From positions 149,526 through 213,525 of the forward strand of contig NZ_QLYY01000010.1 in NCBI RefSeq assembly GCF_003350295.1: 64,000 nucleotides of DNA. Reading direction: 5' to 3'. The notes below the pieces were generated by a model. That model was not told the origin of the DNA. It did no database searches and saw only the letters and a list, made by a program, of their open reading frames with translations. Every line of letters begins with the position of its first letter. The first letter of the stretch is position 1. Positions 54,395 to 64,000 of the stretch are shown here, piece after piece. Both the position numbers and the translations under genes were made by a program. The DNA is from Vibrio tetraodonis. Its GTDB lineage: Bacteria; Pseudomonadota; Gammaproteobacteria; Enterobacterales; Vibrionaceae.

Positions 54395-55390
54395 ATGAAT
54401 GGCATAAAGACGTTTTGCTTTTTTCTTCTTGCAGTACTGGCATATTATGGACACGCGTCAAACATTGATTACGGTCCGATACAAAGTTACACCCAGTCTC
54501 CATTTCATACCAACAGCCTCTCTCCTCAGATTCGATCGGGCTTTTCAATGGACAAAAGCCAAGTGGAGTTGTTCGGAACTGGAACCATCTCAAGTATCTG
54601 GGCAGTAACACCAGAGTACAAACTCGATTATTACCAAAATCAAATAGCGATTGGTGGCAAGTGGCAACTTCACCAAGAGTGGCAGTTTGAAATGAATTAC
54701 CGATGGAACTATGCCGGAAATAACCATCTGGATCGCCTTACCATCTCGTTTCACGATTGGTTTAACATTGACCAAAATGGTCGTGAAGATGTAGACAATG
54801 ATCAGTTCACTATCGATATACCAGAGTATGGGATTAATCTTGAAGACTTTCGCGGCGAGAGCTTAAGCCACGCTTTAACAAGTTATGTACAATATCAAAT
54901 TACAACAAAAGAGCATCATGGCCTGTCTGTGGGGGTATCTCTATATTACAACAATACCAACCACGGTATTTTTTCGTCTTCAGAGTTTGAGCAAGCCGTC
55001 CAGTTGAACTATGGATATCGCCGGAATAAACACTCCTTGGATGCCATATTTGCATTTACATACCGGAACACGCCGACGGTGTTCAAAGAAATGCCCTACC
55101 GGCCAAGCACGTGGACTGTTGGAGCCAGCTATCGATATAAGGTTTTCGAGAAACACCACCTGATTGGCCAATTGGCAGTCCATGAAGGCATATCAAGTGG
55201 CGACGATGAATTTTCCAAACCCTCAACTGAGTTTACTTTTGGATATCGGTACCAAATGGACAACTCCTCACTAGAATTGACCGCGATTGAAAACATGTTC
55301 AATGCGGACAACAGTACCGATATCGCATTCGGTATTGGATATCGCTACCGTTTTGGTTCCCGAGACGACAGCTTATCAGAGCACCCTTAA
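54395..55390 (+). CDS. DUF3187 outer-membrane beta-barrel protein
   Basis: A 331-residue protein with a signal peptide (about 1-21, cleavage after HAS). The body alternates polar and hydrophobic residues in many short strands rich in Tyr, Trp and Phe ('WQFEMNYRWNY', 'LTSYVQYQI', 'VGVSLYYNN', 'TFGYRYQM', 'GYRYRFG'), which fits a beta-barrel of the DUF3187 family. No enzymatic motif was recognised. The stop overlaps the Spo0M gene end on the opposite strand by four bases. Its role in the outer membrane is unknown. Confidence 0.78.
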   Translation: MNGIKTFCFFLLAVLAYYGHASNIDYGPIQSYTQSPFHTNSLSPQIRSGFSMDKSQVELFGTGTISSIWAVTPEYKLDYYQNQIAIGGKWQLHQEWQFEMNYRWNYAGNNHLDRLTISFHDWFNIDQNGREDVDNDQFTIDIPEYGINLEDFRGESLSHALTSYVQYQITTKEHHGLSVGVSLYYNNTNHGIFSSSEFEQAVQLNYGYRRNKHSLDAIFAFTYRNTPTVFKEMPYRPSTWTVGASYRYKVFEKHHLIGQLAVHEGISSGDDEFSKPSTEFTFGYRYQMDNSSLELTAIENMFNADNSTDIAFGIGYRYRFGSRDDSLSEHP

Positions 55391-56130
55391 ACTGACAGAA
55401 TTTGATTTACTGCTGAGAGTATCTCTGAGTCACTTGCATTTCGATCTAGCGAAAAAGAAATATACTGGTCACCACGAAAACTTAAAGAACGATCAACCTC
55501 TGCTAGACAGTGAACAGTATTCATATCCAATATAAAGGACAGTTCTATTTCTTTTTTGTTAATCATGCCGCTATTTCTAAATTCAATCTCTTGATAACAG
55601 CCCGATTTTGATGAAAAGTTACCTCCATTTAAATATCCTTTTTCAACATCAGCTTTAACCATGGTAAAACCCGAGTTCTCAATTGCAGAAATGAGATTAG
55701 CAACGACAGGTAAGGGGTTGATTTCAAAAAAATCTCTATCTTTAGGGTCAATAGCAAAGTCAATATCAAGACTGGTTTCAAGCCACACATGGCATTGATT
55801 GTTTACCGTATTAAGAGATGTGATGGGTGTTTCAGGATCAAGATTGAACTGAAATGGCACTTGCTTATTTTCACCAGCATGAATCGTAAATGGCTGTACA
55901 GCCTGCAAAGTTCCTAGGGTAAAGTTCTGGTAGCTCGTGCCATTTTCATTTTCTACTTTTACTTCCGTACAAAGCTTTAAATTAATAGCATCAACCTGTT
56001 GGTCCACATCTCCGCCTTGGATATATACTGTCCCATGCAAAGAATCTCCTTGCACATAAGACATACTATCGAGAACTGTATCAACCTTTGCAGCACCAAT
56101 ACCTAATGATGCTTTTAACTGACCAAACAT
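55387..56130 (-). CDS. Spo0M-family protein (arrestin-like)
   Basis: A 247-residue cytoplasmic protein. The start is ATG 56130, with AAGGA seven bases upstream; a Met 33 codons earlier would add an AT-rich leader with no ribosome site. 'MFGQLKASLGIGAAKVDTVLD' (in part) and 'VQGDSLHGTVYIQGGDVDQQVDAINLKL' are the Spo0M (PF07070) opening: a beta-sandwich like eukaryotic arrestins. 'VWLETSLDIDFAIDPKDRDF' is also typical. In Bacillus it affects sporulation control; in Vibrio the role is not known. No sporulation genes are nearby, as expected. Confidence 0.88.
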   Translation of the reverse strand: MFGQLKASLGIGAAKVDTVLDSMSYVQGDSLHGTVYIQGGDVDQQVDAINLKLCTEVKVENENGTSYQNFTLGTLQAVQPFTIHAGENKQVPFQFNLDPETPITSLNTVNNQCHVWLETSLDIDFAIDPKDRDFFEINPLPVVANLISAIENSGFTMVKADVEKGYLNGGNFSSKSGCYQEIEFRNSGMINKKEIELSFILDMNTVHCLAEVDRSLSFRGDQYISFSLDRNASDSEILSAVNQILSV

Positions 56131-56299
56131 GATGTTTCCTTTTTTATGATAATGGTTATGTTTGATTATCATGTTTAGAAAACTGACCGCAAGTGATTTA
56201 TTTAATCGATACATCAGAAAGACATTCAATTCATATAATCAATCTATCAATGGATAAATAACAACAGAGTTGCAATTTATTCAAAAATAAATCACTATT

Positions 56300-56309
56300 T
56301 GTATAGTCA
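56300..56309 (+). promoter_or_regulatory. Degenerate HutC-like site before hutC
   Basis: TGTATAGTCA matches the site TGTATATACA in front of hutI at 8 of 10 positions and is centred about 28 bases before hutC. It probably allows HutC to repress its own gene weakly. Confidence 0.5.
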
Positions 56310-56331
56310 AATATAATTGAGCTATAAAATA

Positions 56332-57045
56332 ATGAATCGGTCACCTTTATACCTTCAAATAAAGCAGTATATCAGTGATAAAATTGAATCTTCACAGTGG
56401 CCCGTAGGACATCGTATTCCAACAGAATTAGAGCTGACTGAGCAATTCAAAGTGAGTCGTATGACAGTCAACAAAGCAGTACGTGATCTGGTAGCAGAAG
56501 GTAAACTTCAGAGAAAACCAAGACTTGGTACCTTCGTTTGTACCTCGGACGATAAAGTCGAGTCACCTTTACTCGATATCCAAAACATCGCAGAAGAAGT
56601 CAAAGTTCGAGGAAAAACATACTCCAGTAAAGTGCTTCAGCAAATCGCATTACGTGCGGATGACTCCGTTGCAACAAAACTTGGCGTTATGTTGAACAGT
56701 CCTGTTTTCTATAGCGAGATTATTCATTTAGAAGACGATTTACCAATTCAATATGAGCTCCGTTGGGTCAACAGCGTCTATGCTCCTGGGTACCTTGATC
56801 AAGATTTTACTCAAATCACACCCAACGAATATCTTTCCGATAACTGTCCATTAAATGCAATAGAACACACAGTTGAAGCAATAGCTGCATGTGATCATGT
56901 CCGAAGTGCTTTAAAAATAGGGCTTAATGAACCCTGCTTATTACTCAACAGAAGAACTTGGAGTGACAACCGACTTGTCAGCTCAGCACTTTTGTATCAT
57001 CCAGGTACTCGCTATAAGTTGAGTTCCAAAGTCATCTTGAATTAA
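56332..57045 (+). CDS. hutC: Histidine utilisation repressor (HutC)
   Basis: A 237-residue GntR-family regulator. The winged helix-turn-helix (about 1-70) contains 'PLYLQIKQYISDKI', 'PTELELTEQFKVSRMTVNKAV' (in part) and 'RKPRLGTFV'. The C-terminal UTRA ligand domain (about 90-237) binds urocanate in known HutC proteins. The start is ATG 56332; TTG 56317 is also open but weaker. There is no clear ribosome site for either. It sits in front of hutIGUH in the same direction, with 103 bases between, and both its own start and that of hutI carry HutC-like palindromes. Confidence 0.93.
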   Translation: MNRSPLYLQIKQYISDKIESSQWPVGHRIPTELELTEQFKVSRMTVNKAVRDLVAEGKLQRKPRLGTFVCTSDDKVESPLLDIQNIAEEVKVRGKTYSSKVLQQIALRADDSVATKLGVMLNSPVFYSEIIHLEDDLPIQYELRWVNSVYAPGYLDQDFTQITPNEYLSDNCPLNAIEHTVEAIAACDHVRSALKIGLNEPCLLLNRRTWSDNRLVSSALLYHPGTRYKLSSKVILN

Positions 57046-57083
57046 CAAAATTTAAATCTTTCGATCACACTTTTTCAATGTCC

Positions 57084-57124
57084 TTGTTGATCAAATTTAT
57101 ATTTTTAATATATTTGTATATACA
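57084..57124 (+). promoter_or_regulatory. hutIGUH promoter with HutC operator
   Basis: TTGTTG (57084-57089) and TAATAT (57106-57111) are spaced by 16 bases. The perfect 10-base palindrome TGTATATACA (57115-57124) covers the predicted start of transcription. It is the same core as HutC sites described in other gammaproteobacteria. Repression by HutC and release by urocanate is the expected control. Confidence 0.7.
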
Positions 57125-57148
57125 TTTAATTCTGTGGATGAAAACAAA

Positions 57149-58381
57149 ATGCATGGTAACTCGACATCTCAAAAGCAACATCAAGAGCTGTTACTCACTA
57201 ACGCTAGGCTAGTTACCATGATACCGGGCGAGCAAGGCTACTCTATTTCCCAACCCCAAAATTTATACATTAGCTCGGGTAAACTGAATGCGTTAACTAA
57301 CGGACTCCCGCCCAACATCAAAACTTACGACTGTGGTAACAAACTCGTTACACCTGGCTTTATCGATTGCCACACACACCTCGTTTACGCAGGAAATCGT
57401 GCAAATGAGTTTGAAATGCGCTTAAACGGTGTTCCCTACTCAGATATAGCAAAAAAAGGCGGTGGAATTCTTTCTACGGTCAAAGCCACTCGAAATGCTA
57501 CCCAAGAAGAACTAGTCGAGTATGCATTGCCTCGTCTTGATGGACTTATTCGTTCAGGAGTGACTACCGTTGAAGTCAAATCCGGATATGGGCTGACTTT
57601 AATAGATGAAATAAAAATGCTGAGAGCGGCAAAAACATTACAGAATCATCGTAAGATTAACATTGTCACTACTTTGCTAGCTGCCCATGCTGTTCCACCC
57701 GAATATCAAGGTAAGGCCGATGATTATATCCAACTCATATGCCAAGAGATTATTCCGCTAGTGGCAGAAGAGAAGCTTGCATCCTGTGTCGATGTTTTCT
57801 GCGAATCTATTGGGTTTAATTTAGAACAAACCGAAAAAGTATTTATCGCAGCAAAACAGTATGGTTTGGATGTCAAAGGTCATACCGAACAATTATCAAA
57901 CTTAGGTGGAACCGCTTTAACAGCTCAATATAAAGGGCTATCGGCTGATCATATTGAATACTTGGACGAGGAAGGAGTTGAAATTCTTGCCAACTCCGAC
58001 ACCGTAGCAACTCTATTACCTGGCGCTTTTTACTTTTTAAGAGAAACTCAACTGCCTCCAATCTCACTTCTGCGTCAGCATAAGATTCCGATGGCGATTG
58101 CAACTGATGTGAACCCTGGCACCTCACCTTTCTCAGATTTGACTATGATGATGAATATGGGGTGTACACTTTTCGGGCTAACACCTGAAGAGACGCTGCG
58201 CGGAGTAACCTGTAATGCAGCAAAAGCACTTGGGCTTGGAGACGTTAAAGGCCAGATCCGTGATGGATTTGACGCAGACCTCACCATTTGGGATGTGGAA
58301 CATCCAGCAGATTTTAGCTATCAACAGGGAATAGCAAGACTGTCAGCTCGAGTCATTAATGGAGAAGTTGATCATGTCTAA
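57149..58381 (+). CDS. hutI: Imidazolonepropionase (HutI)
   Basis: A 410-residue amidohydrolase. '[22 protein letters not shown]' (in part) near 71-92 has the metal-binding HxH pair and the substrate loop. '[13 protein letters not shown]' (His) and '[14 protein letters not shown]' (catalytic Asp) are also present. It opens imidazolone-5-propanoate to N-formimino-glutamate, step three of histidine breakdown. ATG 57149 is preferred because GGATG lies about eight bases before it; a GTG at 57134 is also open and adds five residues. The last codons overlap hutG by eight bases, so the two are coupled. Confidence 0.95.
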   Translation: MHGNSTSQKQHQELLLTNARLVTMIPGEQGYSISQPQNLYISSGKLNALTNGLPPNIKTYDCGNKLVTPGFIDCHTHLVYAGNRANEFEMRLNGVPYSDIAKKGGGILSTVKATRNATQEELVEYALPRLDGLIRSGVTTVEVKSGYGLTLIDEIKMLRAAKTLQNHRKINIVTTLLAAHAVPPEYQGKADDYIQLICQEIIPLVAEEKLASCVDVFCESIGFNLEQTEKVFIAAKQYGLDVKGHTEQLSNLGGTALTAQYKGLSADHIEYLDEEGVEILANSDTVATLLPGAFYFLRETQLPPISLLRQHKIPMAIATDVNPGTSPFSDLTMMMNMGCTLFGLTPEETLRGVTCNAAKALGLGDVKGQIRDGFDADLTIWDVEHPADFSYQQGIARLSARVINGEVDHV

Positions 58382-59372
58382 TCTACCAATAACAAATCAA
58401 GAGTTTCATTGGCAAGGTCGCCATGACCAAGAAGATGGTGCTTTAGGCAAACGTGTTCACCACATTATTAAGCAGCTGCAAGTCAAAGATTTAGAGCCCT
58501 ACCGTAATGCTGTGAGTATATTAGGATTTGCGTGTGATGCCGGTGTTGCTCGTAATAAAGGACGCATTGGCGCCCGCAAAGCCCCAGACTTAATTCGACG
58601 AGCATTAGCCAATATGGCATGGCACAAAGAGAGTGCCGTGATCGACCTTGGTAACATAGTGTGTGAAGACGATTTACTTGAACAATATCAATCGGAATGT
58701 GCTGATGTCATTGCTGCAGCTTTACACTCCACACCTGTCATTACATTGGGGGGCGGCCATGAAGTAGCTTGGGCATCGTTTCTCGGACTTGCTCGCTACT
58801 TTGAATACCTTAACCCTACCAAAGCGCCTAAAATTGGCATAATCAACTTCGACGCGCACTTCGATTTGAGAGCCTTCGAAAGTAACAACGCCGACATCAA
58901 GCCTAGCTCAGGAACTCCATTTAATCAGATCCATGATTATTGCCTCAAAAATAATTGGCCATTCCATTATGCATGTTTAGGGGTTAGCCGTGCGAGTAAT
59001 ACTCAAGCCCTATTTGAAAGAGCTAAAGACCTCAAAGTATGGTTTGTCGAAGATAAAGACCTAGCGCACTTAAACCACATTTATCATCTTACTCAGTTGC
59101 AGCACTTTATTGACAAATGTGACTATATCTACCTCACTATCGATCTCGATGTATTCCCAGCAGCAACAGCGCCAGGGGTTAGTGCACCGGCTGCCAGAGG
59201 CGTAAGTATGGATACCATGGCTCTGTTCCTTGACCGAATCTTACACTACAAAAAAAAATTAGTGATTGCTGATATTGCTGAATATAACCCTACTTATGAT
59301 GTCGACAGCCAAACCGCTCGCCTTGCAGCACGGCTTTGCTGGGACATAGCTAACGCTTTTTCTGAAAAATAA
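58374..59372 (+). CDS. hutG: Formimidoylglutamase (HutG)
   Basis: A 332-residue ureohydrolase with arginase-family manganese motifs: 'GGGHEVAWA', '[10 protein letters not shown]' and '[20 protein letters not shown]' (in part). It converts N-formimino-glutamate to glutamate and formamide, the direct route of hut breakdown. The start is ATG 58374, which overlaps the end of hutI and has GGAGAAG upstream; an earlier frame start at 58359 lies inside hutI. hutU follows after 91 bases. Confidence 0.95.
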   Translation: MSNLPITNQEFHWQGRHDQEDGALGKRVHHIIKQLQVKDLEPYRNAVSILGFACDAGVARNKGRIGARKAPDLIRRALANMAWHKESAVIDLGNIVCEDDLLEQYQSECADVIAAALHSTPVITLGGGHEVAWASFLGLARYFEYLNPTKAPKIGIINFDAHFDLRAFESNNADIKPSSGTPFNQIHDYCLKNNWPFHYACLGVSRASNTQALFERAKDLKVWFVEDKDLAHLNHIYHLTQLQHFIDKCDYIYLTIDLDVFPAATAPGVSAPAARGVSMDTMALFLDRILHYKKKLVIADIAEYNPTYDVDSQTARLAARLCWDIANAFSEK

Positions 59373-59463
59373 CCAATAGATACTAGCGGTTGATGTACAC
59401 AGAAGCACTGCTTTTGTGTCAGTCGCGTACAAATAAATAAAGTGAAACACAAGGAATTAACTT

Positions 59464-61161
59464 ATGACGGAACGTAAATCAGAAGATATACGCCTCGATA
59501 CTAACCGTACCATTCGAGCCCTACAAGGGACAAAACTCAGAGCAAAGTCATGGCTAACTGAAGCACCGCTTCGCATGTTAATGAACAATCTCGATCCTGA
59601 GGTTGCAGAGCATCCTCACGCGCTGGTTGTATATGGTGGAATCGGACGCGCAGCTCGCAATTGGGAGTGTTTCGATAAAATCGTAGAAGTGCTTGAAAGG
59701 CTCGAAGAAGATCAAACCTTACTAGTTCAATCTGGTAAACCTGTTGGTGTCTTTCCAACTCATAAAAATGCACCCAGAGTATTAATAGCCAACTCTAATC
59801 TCGTTCCTCATTGGGCTAATTGGGAACATTTTAATGAGTTGGATAAACAAGGCCTGATGATGTATGGCCAAATGACAGCAGGAAGCTGGATTTATATCGG
59901 TTCACAAGGCATTGTCCAGGGCACATACGAAACTTTTGTTTCAGTGGCGAAAAAGCACTTTGGCGGCGAAGCAAAAAATCGTTGGGTCCTAACAGGCGGC
60001 CTTGGGGGTATGGGAGGAGCGCAACCTCTAGCTGCTACCATGGCGGGCTTTTCTATGATTGCCGTAGAATGTGATGAATCACGCATAGACTACCGCTTGC
60101 GTACAGGTTACGTCGATAAGAAGGCGACAAGTTTGGATGAAGCCCTTGCGATTATTTATGAGTCGGAACACCCGATTTCCGTCGGCTTACACGCCAATGC
60201 AGCCGATGTCTTTCCAGAGCTTGTTGAGCGTAACATCACACCAGATGTTGTTACTGATCAGACATCTGCTCATGACCCATTGAACGGATACTTACCCATT
60301 GGCTGGTCGATGAACCACGCAGCAGAAATGCGCCTAAAAGACCAAGCAACTGTGGTCAAAGCAGCCAAAGAGTCCATGGCCATCCAAGTTAGAGCAATGT
60401 TAGAGCTTCAAAAGCGTGGAGCCGCGACACTTGATTATGGTAATAACATCCGTCAAATGGCGCTTGAAGAAGGCGTTGGTAATGCCTTTGACTTTCCCGG
60501 TTTCGTTCCCGCTTACATCCGACCTCTATTTTGTGAAGGCATTGGGCCATTCCGCTGGGCTGCCCTTTCAGGAGATCCAGAGGACATCTACAAAACTGAT
60601 CAGAAGGTAAAAGAACTGATTCCCGACAACCCTCACCTACACAATTGGCTAGATATGGCCAGAGAGCGTATTCAATTCCAAGGCTTGCCCGCTCGAATTT
60701 GTTGGGTAGGTTTAAAGGACCGAGAACGTTTAGGCCAAGCCTTTAATGAAATGGTAAAAAACGGCGAGCTCAAAGCGCCTATCGTGATAGGTAGAGACCA
60801 CCTAGACTCTGGTTCAGTTGCAAGCCCTAACAGAGAAACCGAAGGCATGATGGATGGCTCAGATGCTGTATCAGATTGGCCTCTACTTAATGCTCTTCTT
60901 AACACTGCTGGTGGCGCTACATGGGTTTCTCTCCACCATGGCGGAGGCGTAGGCATGGGCTTTTCACAACATTCAGGAATGGTGATCTGCTGTGACGGCA
61001 CTGAAGATGCTTCTCAACGCATCGCGCGTGTTTTACATAATGACCCGGCAACAGGGGTTATGCGCCATGCCGATGCAGGTTACGACATTGCCAAACAATG
61101 CGCAGCGGATCAAGGTTTAGACCTTCCGATGCTTAATGAAGAATTAAGCAAACTCAAATAA
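59464..61161 (+). CDS. hutU: Urocanate hydratase (HutU)
   Basis: A 565-residue enzyme. '[21 protein letters not shown]' (in part) near 176-190 is the NAD-binding loop, and '[17 protein letters not shown]' and '[14 protein letters not shown]' match urocanase throughout. The catalytic Cys region '[24 protein letters not shown]' (in part) is present. It adds water to urocanate to give imidazolone-propanoate, step two of the pathway, using tightly bound NAD+. AAGGA lies before the ATG. It is the third gene of the operon and is intact. Confidence 0.97.
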   Translation: MTERKSEDIRLDTNRTIRALQGTKLRAKSWLTEAPLRMLMNNLDPEVAEHPHALVVYGGIGRAARNWECFDKIVEVLERLEEDQTLLVQSGKPVGVFPTHKNAPRVLIANSNLVPHWANWEHFNELDKQGLMMYGQMTAGSWIYIGSQGIVQGTYETFVSVAKKHFGGEAKNRWVLTGGLGGMGGAQPLAATMAGFSMIAVECDESRIDYRLRTGYVDKKATSLDEALAIIYESEHPISVGLHANAADVFPELVERNITPDVVTDQTSAHDPLNGYLPIGWSMNHAAEMRLKDQATVVKAAKESMAIQVRAMLELQKRGAATLDYGNNIRQMALEEGVGNAFDFPGFVPAYIRPLFCEGIGPFRWAALSGDPEDIYKTDQKVKELIPDNPHLHNWLDMARERIQFQGLPARICWVGLKDRERLGQAFNEMVKNGELKAPIVIGRDHLDSGSVASPNRETEGMMDGSDAVSDWPLLNALLNTAGGATWVSLHHGGGVGMGFSQHSGMVICCDGTEDASQRIARVLHNDPATGVMRHADAGYDIAKQCAADQGLDLPMLNEELSKLK

Positions 61162-61188
61162 TAAAGGTTGAACCAAGGAAATATCAGA

Positions 61189-62721
61189 ATGTTTAACTTA
61201 ACGCTAAAACCAGGCAGCATTAGCTTAAAACAACTACGCCATGTAAGTCGGTCATCACTAAAACTTTCTCTCGATGCAGAAGCAATCCCCGCAATTGAAG
61301 AAAGCACCAAAATCGTAGAGCAAGTCATTGCTGAAAACCGCACTGTTTATGGAATAAACACTGGTTTTGGGCTTCTTGCCAATACTCGTATTGCTCCAGA
61401 AGATCTTGAAACCCTACAAAAAAGTATTGTTCTTTCACACGCAGCTGGCATTGGTGAATTAATGTCGGATGAAACAGTCCGTCTAATGATGGTATTAAAA
61501 GTCAATAGTCTCGCACGCGGGTTCTCTGGGATACGTTTATCTGTCATACAAGCCTTGATAGACCTAATCAATGCTGAAGTCTACCCTTGTGTACCACAAA
61601 AAGGATCTGTCGGAGCTTCTGGCGACCTTGCACCTTTGGCTCATATGAGCACAATTTTACTAGGAGAAGGTCAAGCTCGTCATAAAGGTAAAATTATTTC
61701 GGGGCTGGAGGCAATGAAAATTGCAGGCCTCGAACCTATAACCTTAGCACCGAAGGAAGGGCTAGCATTACTTAATGGGACTCAAGCTTCTACCGCTTTC
61801 GCATTAGAAGGACTGTTTGCTGCCGAAGATTTATTTGCATCTGCAACCACATGTGGTGCTATGTCTGTTGAAGCGGCGCTAGGTAGCCGTCGACCTTTTG
61901 ATCCACGTATTCATAGAGTTCGCGGCCATCGTGGCCAAATGGATGCTGCACTTTCATACCGTGAGTTATTAGATGTCAGTAGCGAAATTGGTGACTCACA
62001 TACAGGTTGTGAGAAGGTACAAGACCCCTATTCACTTCGTTGTCAACCACAAGTCATGGGAGCATGCCTACAGCAGATCCGCAATGCTGCCGACGTTCTA
62101 GAAGTTGAAGCCAATGCGGTATCAGACAACCCTTTGGTTTTTGCTGATGACGGTGATATTATTTCTGGAGGCAACTTTCATGCAGAACCTGTAGCTATGG
62201 CTGCCGATAACCTCGCTCTTGCAATCGCAGAGATGGGCAGTTTATCTGAAAGACGTATGGCGCTGCTCATCGATAGTGCTTTAAGCAAGCTACCACCTTT
62301 TCTCGTCGATAATGGAGGCGTTAACTCTGGCTTTATGATTGCTCAAGTCACATCTGCTGCTTTAGCCAGCGAAAATAAAGCACTTGCTCACCCCGCGTCT
62401 GTGGATAGCCTACCCACTTCCGCCAATCAGGAAGATCATGTTTCTATGGCTACCTTTGCTAGTAGACGCTTAGGTGATATGGCTGAAAACACTCGTGGTA
62501 TACTGGCCGTTGAATATCTTGCAGCAGCTCAAGGGCTCGATTTTAGAGCGCCGAATAAATCATCAGCTAAAGTAGAGGAAGCCAAGCAAATATTGCGGGA
62601 AAAAGTGTCTTTCTATGATAAGGATCGCTATTTTGCACCAGATATCGAACAAGCGAACAAGCTCCTTTTACTCGCTGTTCACAATCACCTTCTACCCGAA
62701 AAAATTTTACCAAGCGTTTAA
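61189..62721 (+). CDS. hutH: Histidine ammonia-lyase (HutH)
   Basis: A 510-residue aromatic amino-acid lyase. Ala-Ser-Gly at 143-145 ([13 protein letters not shown]) cyclises to the MIO cofactor. 'VYGINTGFG' near 53-61 has the active-site Tyr, and '[14 protein letters not shown]' (as [10 protein letters not shown]) is also typical. It removes ammonia from histidine to give urocanate, the first step and source of the inducer. The start is ATG 61189 with AAGGA nine bases upstream; an upstream TTG is not needed. It is the last gene of hutIGUH, followed by a strong terminator. Confidence 0.97.
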   Translation: MFNLTLKPGSISLKQLRHVSRSSLKLSLDAEAIPAIEESTKIVEQVIAENRTVYGINTGFGLLANTRIAPEDLETLQKSIVLSHAAGIGELMSDETVRLMMVLKVNSLARGFSGIRLSVIQALIDLINAEVYPCVPQKGSVGASGDLAPLAHMSTILLGEGQARHKGKIISGLEAMKIAGLEPITLAPKEGLALLNGTQASTAFALEGLFAAEDLFASATTCGAMSVEAALGSRRPFDPRIHRVRGHRGQMDAALSYRELLDVSSEIGDSHTGCEKVQDPYSLRCQPQVMGACLQQIRNAADVLEVEANAVSDNPLVFADDGDIISGGNFHAEPVAMAADNLALAIAEMGSLSERRMALLIDSALSKLPPFLVDNGGVNSGFMIAQVTSAALASENKALAHPASVDSLPTSANQEDHVSMATFASRRLGDMAENTRGILAVEYLAAAQGLDFRAPNKSSAKVEEAKQILREKVSFYDKDRYFAPDIEQANKLLLLAVHNHLLPEKILPSV

Positions 62722-62739
62722 CTAGTAATAAACGGATCT

Positions 62740-62768
62740 TCGGCTGAGCTATTTGCTCAGCCGATTTT
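62740..62768 (+). terminator. Terminator of the hut operon
   Basis: TCGGCTGAGC pairs perfectly with GCTCAGCCGA around TATTT and is followed by TTTTGTTT. It lies 18 bases after the hutH stop. Confidence 0.92.
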
Positions 62769-62949
62769 GTTTATAAACAACGTAATCCTGAATTCGATAG
62801 ACAATAATCGGAAATACCTTTAATTCATTACGTATGACCTTAATCAACGTAAAATGAGATTGTAACAAATGCAACCTGTCACTGGATGGACCATTGAATT
62901 GAAAACCTCATATATAATTCACTTCAGTTTTGGCAAATTAGCGTAACTC

Positions 62950-63675
62950 ATGTTTTTAAAACCTTACTTTTCAAGCAACGACAAACAGTTCGAATTCACC
63001 CGTCAGCAAGCAAGCCACTTTGCTAAGGTGGTCGCTGGTGACTTCAATCCAATTCATGATGAAGACAACAAGCGCTTCTGTGTGCCCGGAGATCTTCTGT
63101 TCGCTGTCCTGCTAAAAAAAGAAGGTGTCAGTCAGAAGATGCGGTTTGATTTCTCAGGTATGGTCGGTGAAGGCATTGCTCTCCACATAGATAATAAATG
63201 CAACAAGCAAGCGAGCGTTGTCGATTGCAATGGTAAAGAGTACCTTCAAATGACACGCGAGGGCGATATCAATCGTGATCCTGCATTCATCGAGCATGTG
63301 GTAACAAACTACGTCCAGTTTTCGGGGATGAATTTTCCACACATCATGGTTCCGTTAATGCAAGAACAAAAGATGATGATTAATTGCCAACGTCCACTCG
63401 TGATTTACGAAAGTATGGAAGTAGAGTTCTCCCGCTTAGATATCTCAAATCCAGAAGTAGAGTTTAACGGTGCAACATTTGATGTTGAAGGAAAGCGTGG
63501 AGTGGTCACGCTTAACTTTGATTTTAAGCAAGAAACCGAAGTTGTCGGGAAAGGCATCAAAAGAATGGTCGCTAGCGGCCTAAAAGAATACAATCAAGAC
63601 GATATCGATGGGCTAGTATCTCGTTTCAACGAACGTAAAAAAACCTTTCTAGCACAGCTCAACCAAGCAGCTTAA
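62950..63675 (+). CDS. DUF3581 family protein
   Basis: A 241-residue cytoplasmic protein. 'FSSNDKQFEFTRQQASHFAKVVAGDFNPIHDEDNKRFCVPGDLLF' (in pieces) is the DUF3581 opening, with the hot-dog-like 'GDFNPIHDE' motif of dehydratase-type acyl-binding folds. The rest continues through 'MNFPHIMVPLMQEQKMM' and ends in a helical tail. No function is established; a role with an acyl-CoA or lipid is only suggested by the motif. It is a single gene upstream of the insertion sequence. The leader 62722-62949 contains only the hut terminator and the promoter region. Confidence 0.85.
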   Translation: MFLKPYFSSNDKQFEFTRQQASHFAKVVAGDFNPIHDEDNKRFCVPGDLLFAVLLKKEGVSQKMRFDFSGMVGEGIALHIDNKCNKQASVVDCNGKEYLQMTREGDINRDPAFIEHVVTNYVQFSGMNFPHIMVPLMQEQKMMINCQRPLVIYESMEVEFSRLDISNPEVEFNGATFDVEGKRGVVTLNFDFKQETEVVGKGIKRMVASGLKEYNQDDIDGLVSRFNERKKTFLAQLNQAA

Positions 63676-63753
63676 ACTAGCAAAAGAAAAGTCCTACAAA
63701 CATGTGTAATGCCGATCGGTTTAGAGACTTGAACGATCCTGGGATCGTATGAT

Positions 63754-63785
63754 AATCCCCACTAACTTTGTTAGTGGGGATTTTT
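63754..63785 (+). terminator. Hairpin at the IS left end, covering the transposase ribosome site
   Basis: AATCCCCACTAAC (63754-63766) pairs perfectly with GTTAGTGGGGATT (63770-63782) around TTT, followed by T residues. It can stop readthrough from outside. It also contains the only Shine-Dalgarno-like motif, GGGGA (63776-63780), eight bases before the transposase ATG. Confidence 0.8.
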
Positions 63786-63787
63786 CT

Positions 63788-64000
63788 ATGTTGGCTGAAG
63801 AGTTAGTTCTAGCTCATGATACTATTGAAGATGGCAAAAATTATGAGTCTGTAATTAATGCCATTCAACTTGAATGGATAGAGCAAGCTCTCTATGAAAC
63901 ATCTAAAGCGAGTATCAGAAGGCGTCGGCTACCGGCCCAACAAGCAGTATGGCTCGTCATTTGGATGGGATTGCAGAGAAATAAATCCATTAAAGAGGTT
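63788..64000 (+). CDS. IS4-family transposase (N-terminal 71 residues)
   Basis: The frame opens at ATG 63788 and runs off the window end. The visible 71 residues include '[20 protein letters not shown]' followed by '[18 protein letters not shown]', which is the IS4-type transposase N-terminal domain (DNA-end binding). The DDE catalytic core lies outside. The ribosome site lies within the hairpin just upstream. Whether the full gene is intact cannot be seen. Confidence 0.85.
   Translation, partial: MLAEELVLAHDTIEDGKNYESVINAIQLEWIEQALYETSKASIRRRRLPAQQAVWLVIWMGLQRNKSIKEV

Larger units (their letters stand above)
63707..64000 (+). mobile_element. IS4-family insertion sequence, left end (runs off the window)
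   Basis: From TAATGCCGATCGGT at 63707 the sequence resembles the terminal inverted repeat of IS4 (which begins TAATGCCGATCAGT, from memory). It is followed by a hairpin and a transposase start. The right end and target duplication lie outside the window. The element inserted 31 bases after the DUF3581 stop, so it breaks no visible gene. Confidence 0.78.

Noticed and set aside
1..64000. CRISPR arrays, tRNA or rRNA genes, prophage genes
   Set aside because: No regularly spaced repeats, no tRNA-like cloverleaf or rRNA sequence, and no phage structural genes were noticed in reading both strands by eye.

Overview
The window looks like a chromosome segment of a Vibrio or close relative (Vibrionaceae). 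The base composition is AT-leaning. The content includes a RelV-type small alarmone synthetase, a type VI secretion system (T6SS) with FHA and kinase genes, a cytolysin related to V. cholerae HlyA, a complete hut operon, both GGDEF and HD-GYP proteins, and the end of an IS4-like element. Species cannot be fixed from sequence alone. All function calls are by reading motifs and recognising families; no database search was run.

Region 1 (1-16.4 kb) is one long rightward T6SS operon: the 3' end of tssF, tssG, clpV/tssH, then an unusual three-gene cassette (an MFS transporter fused to a large two-module extracytoplasmic sensor region, followed by two periplasmic binding proteins, with 4-base start/stop overlaps), then an FHA gene, tssJ, tssK, tssL with a SPOR tail, tssM without a recognisable Walker A motif, and a small Ser/Thr kinase. 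hcp, vgrG, tssB, tssC and tssE are not in view and presumably lie upstream.

Region 2 (16.5-26.4 kb) holds a GDPD-fold protein whose metal ligands look substituted, a tripartite tricarboxylate transporter (tctCBA) with the fossil tail of a second tctC behind it, a glutamate decarboxylase, a small P-loop kinase, metA behind tandem Met boxes, an alpha/beta hydrolase and a TPR lipoprotein. Region 3 (26.5-29.1 kb) has a more GC-rich look and contains a metallopeptidase, a glutaredoxin and a PoNe-type nuclease toxin (frameshifted, with a signal peptide) followed by its DUF1911-type immunity gene.

Region 4 (29.4-49.7 kb) is ordinary housekeeping and signalling: a periplasmic binding protein plus hybrid histidine kinase pair, a LysR/MFS divergent pair, a GAF-GGDEF cyclase, a MazG-like protein, btuCD, astE, a 28-residue basic small-protein candidate, tcyP, sbcB, an LrgAB-like pair, cdd and an HD-GYP protein. 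Region 5 (49.9-56.1 kb) has a VCC/VVH-like pore-forming toxin, tpm, relV, an ASCH protein, a DUF3187 outer-membrane protein and Spo0M. Region 6 (56.3-62.8 kb) is the histidine utilisation locus hutC-hutIGUH with a palindromic HutC operator over the predicted promoter and a strong terminator at its end. A DUF3581 gene and the left end of an IS4-family insertion sequence, with a hairpin that appears to hide the transposase ribosome binding site, close the window.
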